Shown: positions 1 through 6,937 of the stretch, one piece after another | How the letters are laid out: each line of letters begins with the position of its first letter | Position numbering within the stretch: the stretch's first letter is position 1 | DNA from: Actinomadura rupiterrae | GTDB taxonomy: Bacteria > Actinomycetota > Actinomycetes > Streptosporangiales > Streptosporangiaceae | Assembly: GCF_024172125.1 (NCBI RefSeq) | Contig: NZ_JAMZEA010000004.1 | Span: 831,943 to 895,942 of the forward strand | Length of the DNA: 64,000 nt | Direction: 5' to 3' | Made by a program: the position numbers and the translations under genes | The notes under the pieces: model-generated | The model's input: only the letters and a program-made list of their open reading frames with translations | What the model was told of the DNA's origin: nothing | The model's database searches: none

Positions 1-926
1 CGCGCGCTGCCGGACGGCCTCGGCGAACGCGACGGCGTTGCCGACCGCGACCCCGGCGTGCCCGGCGAGGAGCTCCAGCAGCTCCAGCTCGGTATGTCCG
101 GGACGCCGTCCCGAGAACAGCGCGTACAGCGCCCCGTACGGCCGGTTCTGCAGGAACGACAGGCCCAGCGTGATCGTGTGCAGACCGGGCAGCTCGGACC
201 AGATCAGGTCGCCGAGCCGCCGCTCGCCCCCGGCCAGCTTGACCGTCTTGCCCGTCCGCAGCAGCTCCCCGACCAGGCTGGAACGCAGGTCGGCGGTCGC
301 GCCGCGCATCCGTTCGGGCAGCCCGGTCAGGCTGACCAGCCGCAGCCGCTCGCCCTCGATCCGGACGAACCCGGCGGCGTCCGCCCCGGTCAGCTCGATC
401 AGCGCCGCGGTGATCCGGTCGAGCACCACGGCGAGGTCGAGCTCAGCGTTCAGGTCGGCGACGATGTCGTTCAGGCGCCGGACGAGCCGGGCCCGCTCGG
501 CCATGTGGTGCTGCGCGACCTCGTCCTCCTCGACCGGGTGGTAGACCCCGACCCAGCCCAGGGGCGCGCCCGCCGCGTCCCGGAGCAGGCTCGTGTCGAT
601 CCGGACGTCGATCAGCCTGCCGTTCCGGCAGAACCGCCGCGTGGCGATCGAGATCCGGCCGCCGTCGCCCTCGCCGGCCCGGCGCGTGAGCAGCCGCTCC
701 TGCACCGCGTTGTGCTCGGCGGTCAGCTCGTCCGGCACGATCGGCGGCACCCGTCCCATCATCTCGGCCGCCGTCCAGCCGAACATCCGCTCGGCCGCCG
801 GATTCCACACCGTCACCCGGTGCCGGTGGTCCACGGCGACGATCGCATCGGCGGCGCTCTCGATGACGGCGCGCGCGATCGGATCGTGAACGTGGAGTCG
901 CACGCCCTCATGCTGCCATCGCATCA
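1..926 (-). CDS. PAS-GAF sensor protein, 3' end cut off by the window
   Basis: This is the N-terminal part of a cytoplasmic sensory protein with no stop codon before the window edge. The start is the ATG at 926, two bases after a GGAGG; the GTG at 929 is an alternative. Residues ~15-130 form a PAS domain (VTVWNPAAERMFGWTAAEM is the typical core). Residues ~150-300 look like a GAF domain (ADAAGFVRIEGERLRLVSL; ending with AGHAGVAVGNA). In actinomycetes this architecture usually continues into a PP2C/SpoIIE phosphatase or a histidine kinase, but that part lies outside the window, so the output cannot be stated. No transmembrane segment is visible. The PAS-GAF assignment is by recognition of family patterns. 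Confidence 0.8.
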
Positions 927-1472
927 CCTCCTCCTGCCGGGCAACCGCCCCTGAAAGGTCTCACCGCACCACCCCGTCCCACCGAAAACTCTTCGCCCCA
1001 CCTCTCACGAACCACTCCCAAGCCCCGCGCACACCCCAAGTCTCCGCCACCCCGCTCGCCAATCAAAGCCATCCTCCAACCTGTGGATAACTCTCCAAAT
1101 CCCCAGGTCAAGCGGCACATGCGCGCGCCCGGGCCAGTACGCGCCCGCACTGGTACGTGCCCTCGCTGTACGTGCCCTCGCTGGTACGTGCCTGCGCTGG
1201 TACGTGCCTGCGCTGGTACGTGCCTGCGCTGAGACGCGCCCGCGCTGAGACGCGCCCGCGCTGAGACGCGCCCGCGCTGAGACGCGCTCGCGCTGAGACG
1301 TGGCCGCGCTGAGACGTGCCCGCGCTAGTACGCGCCTGCGCTGATACGCGCTCGCACTGAAATGCGCCGGCGCTGGTTGGCGTGGAGTAGTTGCGTGCTC
1401 TGACAGCGGCTCGGGAGCCGGGAGTGGGGTGCCTCGAAGAGGCGGGGCGGGGGCGGCTGGGGCCGGTAGGTG
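927..1472. other. Intergenic region, no gene seen
   Basis: The stretch separates the start of the PAS-GAF gene from the 3' end of cytX. Apart from the 16-bp tandem array at 1137-1375 I see no convincing gene. The short open frames here lack a plausible ribosome site or family resemblance. The first 150 bases are C-rich and contain CTGTGGATAACTC, a DnaA-box-like TGTGGATAA that is isolated and so not evidence of an origin. Confidence 0.6.
1137..1375. repeat. 16-bp minisatellite, ~15 copies
   Basis: About fifteen head-to-tail units follow the pattern GTACGTGCCTGCGCTG or AGACGCGCCCGCGCTG. One unit (the third) is 15 bases long. Identical neighbouring units (4-6 and 7-9) show recent local duplication. 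The unit length is not a multiple of three and there are indels, so the array is non-coding. Confidence 0.9.
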
Positions 1473-2834
1473 CTAGTTGCTGTCGGTGGGGGTGGGGCGG
1501 CGGCGGGTGAGGGGGTTGAGGAGGAGGGTGGCGGCCGCGGCGGCCAGGAAGGAGAAGAGGGAGGCGCTCATCCAGGTGGCGGGGGTGAAGTGGAGGGTCT
1601 TCTGGAGGTGCTGCCAGAGGTCGGTCCAGTGGGCGACCGTGCCGGGGTTGATGAGCTGGTAGACGGCGATGCCGAGCAGCCAGGCGACGATCATGTTCCA
1701 GCGGGCGGGGGCGGTGCGGGTGGTGTTCCAGCCGCGGCGGCCGCTGCCGAGGAAGAAGTCGGCGGCGAGGACGCCCAGCATGGGGACGAAAACGGAGCCG
1801 ATCAGTGACAGGAAGCTCGCGTAGTCGTTGATGTCCAGCGCCAGGGCCAGGACGGTGATGAGGACGCCCAGGGAGACCGACAGGATGCGGCGGTCGACGC
1901 GCGGGACGAGGTTCTGGATCGACACGGCCGTGGAGTAGACGTTCGCGAACGACTGGTCGGCCTCCCGCAGGACGAAGATCGCGAAGATCAGCGCGCCCAG
2001 GGTGACGTGCAGGAACGGGTCGTAGATCCGGGACGAGTCGCCCGCGACGAGGGCCAGCGCGAACAGGCCGAGGACGTAGGCGATGATCTGCGTGATCGAG
2101 TAGCCGACGGCGGCGGCCCCGAAGGCGGCGCGCTGCGTCCGGGAATGCCGGGTGTAGTCGGCGGCGACCGGGACCCAGGAGATCGACACGGCGAGCGCGG
2201 CGTCCGCGCCGAGCCAGAAGCCGTCCCAGGACCCCTTGTTCAGGTCGGGCAGGGGCTCGCGCAGGAGCTGGACGTAGAAGTAGACGAGCGCGAGGCAGAC
2301 CGCGATCGTCACGTAGCGGCGCAGCATCCGGACGGAGCCGAGCGGCCAGATCGTCAGGACGGTCGTGATCACGCCGGCGGCGACGACGTAGGCCCAGCGC
2401 GGGACGCCGTCGTACAGCGCGCGGGCCGCGCCCGCGATGGTGATCAGCTCGAAGGTGCCCCAGCCGATCAGCTGCGCGACGTTCAGCACGGTCGGCAGGT
2501 AGGACGGGCGCGCCCCGAACAGGCCGCGGAGCAGGACCATCGCGGGCTGGCCGGTGCGCGCGCCGGGGACGGCGGCCAGGCCCAGCATCAGGCCGCCGAT
2601 CAGCGTTCCGACGATCATCGCGGTGATGCCGGCGGTGATCGAGATGGTCGGCTTGCCGTCCGCGGTGGGGGCGAGGACGGTGTACGCGCCGGAGAACGCG
2701 AGGAGGCTGACGCCGAGGTTGGCCCAGAAGGCCGACTGGTCCCAGAAGCCGAGGACCTTCGGCGCGGGCTGGTCGAGGGTGTACGGGGCCTCGTCGCGCG
2801 GGGCGCCGACGGACTCCTGCTGCACAGCGGACAC
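1473..2834 (-). CDS. cytX: Hydroxymethylpyrimidine transporter CytX (NCS1 family)
   Basis: This 453-residue membrane permease has about 12 hydrophobic segments spread along the chain. It begins with the NCS1-type stretch FWDQSAFWANLGVSLLAFSG and includes the mid-protein ISWVPVAADYTRHS. The family moves nucleobase-like substrates across the cytoplasmic membrane with Na+ or H+. Placement directly behind a TPP riboswitch points to the thiamine pyrimidine precursor (HMP) as substrate, which is the CytX role. The GTG start at 2834 is supported by GGGAG at 2845-2841, located in the last helix of the riboswitch. It appears to be monocistronic. The closest alternative is a cytosine permease, but the riboswitch makes this less likely. 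Confidence 0.88.
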   Translation of the reverse strand: MSAVQQESVGAPRDEAPYTLDQPAPKVLGFWDQSAFWANLGVSLLAFSGAYTVLAPTADGKPTISITAGITAMIVGTLIGGLMLGLAAVPGARTGQPAMVLLRGLFGARPSYLPTVLNVAQLIGWGTFELITIAGAARALYDGVPRWAYVVAAGVITTVLTIWPLGSVRMLRRYVTIAVCLALVYFYVQLLREPLPDLNKGSWDGFWLGADAALAVSISWVPVAADYTRHSRTQRAAFGAAAVGYSITQIIAYVLGLFALALVAGDSSRIYDPFLHVTLGALIFAIFVLREADQSFANVYSTAVSIQNLVPRVDRRILSVSLGVLITVLALALDINDYASFLSLIGSVFVPMLGVLAADFFLGSGRRGWNTTRTAPARWNMIVAWLLGIAVYQLINPGTVAHWTDLWQHLQKTLHFTPATWMSASLFSFLAAAAATLLLNPLTRRRPTPTDSN

Positions 2835-2840
2835 TGCACG

Positions 2841-2932
2841 CTCCCTACGCCGGCATTACCCGGACAGGTTCATGCGGTCGGCGGCGCGGAGGTTGCCGCC
2901 CTCTCAGCCCGGTGCGCCCGAGCTCCCGCGGT
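2841..2932 (-). promoter_or_regulatory. TPP riboswitch (THI element)
   Basis: Read on the minus strand, the region contains the conserved thiamine-box segments: GCACCGGGCTGAGAGG (the CUGAGA motif), then GAACCTGTCCGGGTAATG and CCGGCGTAGGGAG. The final GGGAG is also the Shine-Dalgarno sequence of cytX, six bases before its GTG. It can pair with GCTC at the 5' side of the element (closing stem P1). Ligand binding should therefore hide the ribosome site, which implies translational control. No separate terminator hairpin is visible between the element and the start codon. Confidence 0.95.
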
Positions 2933-3000
2933 GTTCCATTAAGACCGGCAAATCGTACATCGAACGTTCCAGGGTGCGGAACGCCCCAGAAGTGCCCGCG

Positions 3001-3336
3001 TCAGGCGACGTGCGGCGGCGTGTCGGTGTGGCCGTCCATGGGACGACCCGCCTCCGCCCAGCGCTTCATCCCGCCGTCCACGTTCTTCGCGGTCCAGCCC
3101 GCCTGGTTGAGCGCTACCGTGACCTGCGCGGACCTCATCCCGGACCGGCAGATGACGAGGATCTCCCGGTCGCGGGGGACCTCGGCGGCGCGGTCGCTCA
3201 GCTCGCCCATCGGGATGTGCACCGCGTCCGGCGCGTGCCCGGCGTCCCACTCGTACTGCTCGCGGACGTCCAGCAGGTACGCGCCCTCCGGCACGTCGGC
3301 GGCGTCAACGGCAGGGACGTCGTCCCCGAAGTACAT
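3001..3336 (-). CDS. Single-domain rhodanese-like sulfurtransferase
   Basis: A 111-residue cytoplasmic protein consisting of one rhodanese domain. It has the CDC25/rhodanese pattern LLDVREQYEWDAGHAPDA near residues 21-38 and the active-site loop ICRSGMRSAQ, with the persulfide-forming Cys63. It probably transfers sulfane sulfur to a thiophilic acceptor. The ATG at 3336 follows GGGAGG with five bases between. It lies just upstream of the cytX riboswitch on the same strand but is not obviously co-regulated. Sulfur transfer for thiazole synthesis would fit thiamine, but nothing in the sequence proves it. Confidence 0.88.
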   Translation of the reverse strand: MYFGDDVPAVDAADVPEGAYLLDVREQYEWDAGHAPDAVHIPMGELSDRAAEVPRDREILVICRSGMRSAQVTVALNQAGWTAKNVDGGMKRWAEAGRPMDGHTDTPPHVA

Positions 3337-3508
3337 CCGAACCTCCCAGAAAAGCCCCGCCTTCCGGCGAGGTCGCTTGAAGCCCTACAGATCGGACACG
3401 AATCCCATCATGCTCCAGGCCTTCCGCAAACCGCCCACCGCAGCAGTCTCACACAACGCCGCGCGGACGGGATGGAACCGTCCGGGCCGCCGCCACGTCG
3501 AATCCTCT

Positions 3509-3967
3509 ATGCGGTATCGGATGCTCCTTTCCACGCCGGCCGCCCTGGCCCTGGCGTTCTCGGCCGCCGCCTGCGGCTCCGAGCACGCCAAGTCGGGGTC
3601 GTCGGGAACCCCGCCGAAGGACTCGGTCGTGCCCAGCACGCCCCCCGCGAACCACCTCACCGTCAGCGTCCAGGCGTCGGCCCAGTCGCCGGCGAAGAGC
3701 TGGACGCTGACCTGCGACCCGGCCGGCGGCGACCACCCGAAGGCGGCCCAGGCCTGCGCGGCCCTGGCCAAGGCCCCGGACGCCTTCAAGCCCGTCCCGG
3801 CGGACATGATGTGCACCAAGATCTACGGCGGCCCGGAGGTCGCCACGGTCAAGGGCACCTGGCACGGCCAGGCCATCGACACCAGGTTCACCCGGGTGGA
3901 CGGCTGCCAGCTCGCCCGCTGGAACAAGATCGCGCCGCTCTTCGGCAACGTCCCGCCCGCCCGCTGA
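3509..3967 (+). CDS. SSI-type subtilisin-inhibitor-like lipoprotein
   Basis: A 152-residue exported protein. Residues 1-22 form a signal peptide ending SAAAC, so Cys22 is the likely lipidation site; the box is not fully canonical. A Ser/Pro-rich linker follows, then a domain like the Streptomyces subtilisin inhibitor. Four cysteines (69, 83, 102, 133) match the two SSI disulfides, and GCQLARWNKIAPLFG is the family's C-terminal signature. In SSI the reactive bond lies in CPMVY; here the equivalent is CTKIY, so P1 is Lys104 and trypsin-like proteases are the expected targets. No clear ribosome site precedes the ATG; the ATG at 3521 is an alternative start. Confidence 0.85.
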   Translation: MRYRMLLSTPAALALAFSAAACGSEHAKSGSSGTPPKDSVVPSTPPANHLTVSVQASAQSPAKSWTLTCDPAGGDHPKAAQACAALAKAPDAFKPVPADMMCTKIYGGPEVATVKGTWHGQAIDTRFTRVDGCQLARWNKIAPLFGNVPPAR

Positions 3968-4287
3968 CCAGACCCTCCGCTCCCCCGTCGCACATATGAC
4001 GGACGGCCGGATTCGCCTGGCCGCCCGCTAACGGACGGGCCCCGTCCAGCCGCGGGCCCGCCTGACCAGACCGTCCGCCCGCGCCGGTGACCCGACCGGC
4101 CAGGCCGCCCTGCCCAGCGCACCCGACCGAACCCCTGCCCGCCTAGCCCGGGGGCGCGCCTCCCCACCGCCGCGCCCGTATGCCGCCCAGCACGCACTGG
4201 GCGCCATGACACCAGCCCCCACAGCCGCCCGCTTGGTGTGGCGGACTCCTCCAATGATGAGTCCGCCACACAAAGCGGGCCTCGGAC
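3968..4287. other. Intergenic region between convergent genes
   Basis: The gap lies between the 3' ends of the SSI-like gene and mutM. It contains the hairpin at 4236-4271 and otherwise GC-rich sequence in which I see no gene. Confidence 0.6.
4236..4271 (-). terminator. Hairpin downstream of mutM
   Basis: A perfect 13-bp stem (GTGTGGCGGACTC pairing with GAGTCCGCCACAC) has a 10-base loop and starts 17 bases after the mutM stop. There is no U-tract on either strand, as is usual for actinobacterial terminators. Confidence 0.75.
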
Positions 4288-5151
4288 CTACTTGAGCAGG
4301 CGGGAGAGGCGGCGGTCGGCGAGGGGTTTGCCGTTGGTCTGGCAGGTGGGGCAGTACTGGAGCGAGGAGTCGGCGAAGGAGACCTCGCGAATGGTGTCGC
4401 CGCAGACGGGGCATTTCTCGCCGGTGCGGCCGTGCACGCGGAGGCCGGTCTTCTTCTCGGCCTTGAGGTCCTGCGCGGCGAGGCCCTCGGAGCGGGCCAT
4501 CGCGTCGCGGAGCGTGGTGACCATGGCGTCGTAGAGGGTCTGGACCTCCTCGTCGGTCAGGCTGCTCGCGATCTTGAACGGGGACATCTTCGCCGCGTGC
4601 AGCACCTCGTCGGAGTAGGCGTTGCCGATGCCCGCGACGATCTTCTGGTCGCGCAGCAGGCCCTTGATCTGGGTGCGCTTGCCGCGGACGATGCCGGCGA
4701 GCGTCTCCGCGGTGAAGGACGGGGACAGCGGGTCGGGGCCGAGCGCGGCGACGCCCTCGACGTCGGACGGATCGCGCACGACGTAGACGGCCAGGCCCTT
4801 CTTGGTGCCGACCTCGGTGAGGTCGAAGCCGGACCCGTCGTCCAGGTGGACGCGCAGGGCCAGCGGGTTCTTGCCACCCGGGCGGACGGGCCTGACCGGC
4901 ACCTCGTCGCGCCAGCGCAGCCACCCGGCGCGGGCCAGGTGGACGACCAGGTGCAGGCCGTCGACGTCGATGTCGAGGAACTTGCCGTACCGCGCGACGC
5001 CGGTGACCGTGAGGCCGCCGAGGGACGTGACCGGCGGGTCGTAGGTCTTGAGCGCGGAGATGGCGAGAACATCGACGCGGGCGACGACACGGCCCACCGC
5101 GTGCTCCCGGAGGAACGCGGCGAGCGACTCGACCTCGGGAAGCTCGGGCAT
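4288..5151 (-). CDS. mutM: Fpg/Nei family DNA glycosylase-AP lyase
   Basis: This 287-residue base-excision repair enzyme removes oxidised bases and cleaves the abasic site. The mature N-terminus PELPEVE carries the catalytic Pro2 and Glu3. The helix-two-turn-helix region holds KIVAGIGNAYSDEVLHAA, with its conserved Asn. The C-terminus has a complete zinc finger with two CxxC pairs (CPVCG ... YCPTC). The length is normal. The sequence between the domains differs from classical MutM, as in the actinobacterial Fpg/Nei-like group, so substrate preference (8-oxoG versus oxidised pyrimidines) is open. The gene stands alone and is divergent from copZ across 392 bases. Confidence 0.93.
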   Translation of the reverse strand: MPELPEVESLAAFLREHAVGRVVARVDVLAISALKTYDPPVTSLGGLTVTGVARYGKFLDIDVDGLHLVVHLARAGWLRWRDEVPVRPVRPGGKNPLALRVHLDDGSGFDLTEVGTKKGLAVYVVRDPSDVEGVAALGPDPLSPSFTAETLAGIVRGKRTQIKGLLRDQKIVAGIGNAYSDEVLHAAKMSPFKIASSLTDEEVQTLYDAMVTTLRDAMARSEGLAAQDLKAEKKTGLRVHGRTGEKCPVCGDTIREVSFADSSLQYCPTCQTNGKPLADRRLSRLLK

Positions 5152-5543
5152 GCTTCAGATTATCCGAGCCCGGCACCTTTCCACAGCGCTGTGGAAACCT
5201 GTGGAAAACCCTGTGCACGACGGGGGCACGGCACGGCCACGGGACCTCCGCGCCGGATATACCTTGGCAAATACCCCCAACCCGTCGGGCCTCCGCGCCG
5301 CCGCGCCGGGAGAGGGCATGTGGATAACCCTCCGCCACGGACCGTCCAAAGTTCGGTCATGGGCGCCCGCGCCGGGCCTGCGGGACGGGGAGCGAACCAT
5401 CCCGTTCTTCGCAATGTGACCCGAGTCTCGCAATAACCCCTAGGGGGTAGGGGTTGCAGCCCACGAGACGCTGTGGCAGCATGAGGGCCACGAGATACCC
5501 CCCAGGGGTACCAGCCAGGACCGAGCACCGAGGAGTCAGGGAC
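5152..5543. other. Divergent intergenic region mutM / copZ
   Basis: The region holds the start-side sequence of mutM and the copZ promoter with two CsoR-like palindromes (see 5435-5510). The rest shows nothing recognisable. Confidence 0.6.
5435..5510 (+). promoter_or_regulatory. Pair of CsoR-like copper operators before copZ
   Basis: Two G/C-run palindromes precede copZ: AACCCCTAGGGGGT at 5435-5448 and TACCCCCCAGGGGTA at 5496-5510. The second closely resembles the TACCCC-GGGGTA boxes bound by the Cu(I)-sensing repressor CsoR. No csoR gene is in the window, so the repressor would act in trans. Binding would block the copZ promoter and be relieved by copper. Confidence 0.75.
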
Positions 5544-5747
5544 ATGAGCACCGCCACCTACACCGTCACCGGAATGACCTGCGGCCACTGCGTCGGCTCG
5601 GTCAAGCAGGAGGTCGGCTCGATCGACGGCGTCACCGACGTCCAGGTGGAGCTGGCCAGCGGCAAGGTGACCGTCACCAGCGACACGGCGCTGGACGACG
5701 CCGCCTTCCGCGCCGCCATCGACGAGGCCGGATACGAGGTCGCCTGA
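5544..5747 (+). CDS. copZ: Copper chaperone CopZ (HMA domain)
   Basis: A 67-residue cytoplasmic metallochaperone made of a single heavy-metal-associated domain. The Cu(I)-binding motif is GMTCGHC at residues 9-15, and the fold ends with the usual DEAGYEV. It should deliver Cu(I) to CopA, encoded 1.2 kb downstream. The ATG at 5544 follows AGGAG with eight bases between. It is the first gene of the copper operon and sits under the two CsoR-like boxes. Confidence 0.95.
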   Translation: MSTATYTVTGMTCGHCVGSVKQEVGSIDGVTDVQVELASGKVTVTSDTALDDAAFRAAIDEAGYEVA

Positions 5748-5749
5748 AC

Positions 5750-5843
5750 CCCGGCGGGAACGGTGCCGCGGCGCGCCCGCGAAGGCCGCGCCGCAAGCAG
5801 CGGTCGCGAAGGCGGCGCGCCGCGGCACCGGACACCCGCCGGG
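5750..5843 (+). terminator. Very long GC hairpin between copZ and the next gene
   Basis: Arms 5750-5758/5835-5843 (9 bp) and 5761-5777/5814-5830 (17 bp, CGGTGCCGCGGCGCGCC and its exact complement) form an interrupted 26-bp stem closing a ~36-base loop. It begins two bases after the copZ stop and lacks a U-tract. It could be a partial terminator or processing site that leaves copZ in excess over the downstream genes. Confidence 0.6.
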
Positions 5844-5866
5844 ACGGGCCGGAAGGACGGACGGCG

Positions 5867-6874
5867 ATGAGGACCACGACGAGAGTCGGCGCGTACGTGC
5901 TGGGCCTGGCGGCCGTGTTCGGCGGCGCGCTGGGGATCGGCACGGCGACCGGATCCGTGGGCGCCAAGGCGGACAGCGCACACCACATGAACGGCTCGGA
6001 CGGAGGAATGGACATGAACGGCGGACACGGCGGACACGGCGGACACGGCGGACACGGCACCACCGGCGGACACGGCACCACCGGCGGACACGGCAGCACC
6101 GGCGGACACGGCGCAGGTGAGGGCGGAGCGCACGCGGGGCACGGCGCCGCTCCCGGCGGTACCCCCGGGGGGCTCCAGGTCTCCGCGGACGGCTACACGC
6201 TCGTCCCGCAGACCACCACGATCACCCCGGGCACGAAGACCGACTTCCGGTTCAGCGTGACCGGCCCGGACGGCAAGCCCGTCACCCGATACACGCCGCA
6301 GCACGGCAAGGAGGTGCACCTGATCCTGGCGCGACGCGACCTGTCGGGCTTCCAGCACGTGCACCCGACCGCGGTCGGCGGCGGCGTCTGGTCCGTCCCG
6401 ATCACGCTGGCCGAGGCAGGGACGTACCGGGTCTTCACCGACATCAAGCCCGAGGGTGCGGCGAACGGCCTCACGCTCGGCACGGACGTCTTCGCCCCGG
6501 GGAACTTCCAGCCCAAGGCCGTCCCGCAGCCGGAGCAGGTCGCGAAGGTGGACGGCTACGAGGTCACCCTCAAGGGCGAGCTCAAGCCCGGCAAGCCCAG
6601 CCCCCTCACCCTGACGGTCAGCAAGGGCGGCCAGCAGGTCGTCGACCTGGACCCGTACCTTGAGGCGTACGGCCACCTGGTCGCGCTGCGCGCCGGGGAC
6701 CTCGCCTACCTGCACGTCCACCCGGAGGGCGAGCCCGGCGACGGCAAGACCAAGCCCGGCCCGGACATCACCTTCGACGCGGACGTCCCCAGCGCGGGCA
6801 CCTACCGCCTCTACCTCGACTTCCAGCACGCGGGGACCGTCCACACGGCCGAGTTCACCGCCGTCGCCAAGTAG
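5867..6874 (+). CDS. Exported histidine-rich copper-resistance-type protein
   Basis: A 335-residue exported protein. A signal or anchor segment (GAYVLGLAAVFGGALGIG) occupies residues ~8-27. A Met/His/Gly-rich stretch (residues ~42-100) follows, containing GGHGGHGG runs. Two similar beta-rich halves each carry a conserved FQHVHP or YLHVHP motif near residues 165 and 285. The position between copZ and copA and the His/Met content indicate periplasm-side copper binding or buffering; no enzymatic motif is visible. The ATG follows GGAAGGACGG. I do not know an established name for the family. The His-rich stretch is encoded by a tandem repeat. Confidence 0.78.
   Translation: MRTTTRVGAYVLGLAAVFGGALGIGTATGSVGAKADSAHHMNGSDGGMDMNGGHGGHGGHGGHGTTGGHGTTGGHGSTGGHGAGEGGAHAGHGAAPGGTPGGLQVSADGYTLVPQTTTITPGTKTDFRFSVTGPDGKPVTRYTPQHGKEVHLILARRDLSGFQHVHPTAVGGGVWSVPITLAEAGTYRVFTDIKPEGAANGLTLGTDVFAPGNFQPKAVPQPEQVAKVDGYEVTLKGELKPGKPSPLTLTVSKGGQQVVDLDPYLEAYGHLVALRAGDLAYLHVHPEGEPGDGKTKPGPDITFDADVPSAGTYRLYLDFQHAGTVHTAEFTAVAK
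6020..6112 (+). repeat. 9/18-bp coding repeat (Gly-His-rich)
   Basis: Four 9-bp units (GGCGGACAC) are followed by three 18-bp units adding GGCACCACC. They encode GGHGGHGG and GTTGGHGTTGGH. Unit identity is near perfect, so the metal-binding stretch can change length by slippage. Confidence 0.9.
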
Positions 6875-6937
6875 CCCCCACCACCCACGAACTCGAAGAC
6901 GCGCAGCAGGCGCGCCGGAACCGCGAAAGGAGCAGCG

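Noticed and set aside
1081..1100. DnaA box / replication origin from TGTGGATAA
   Set aside because: Only one box, with no cluster and no dnaA/dnaN/parAB genes nearby.
1137..1375. CRISPR array
   Set aside because: Units are contiguous 16-mers without unique spacers, and there are no cas genes.
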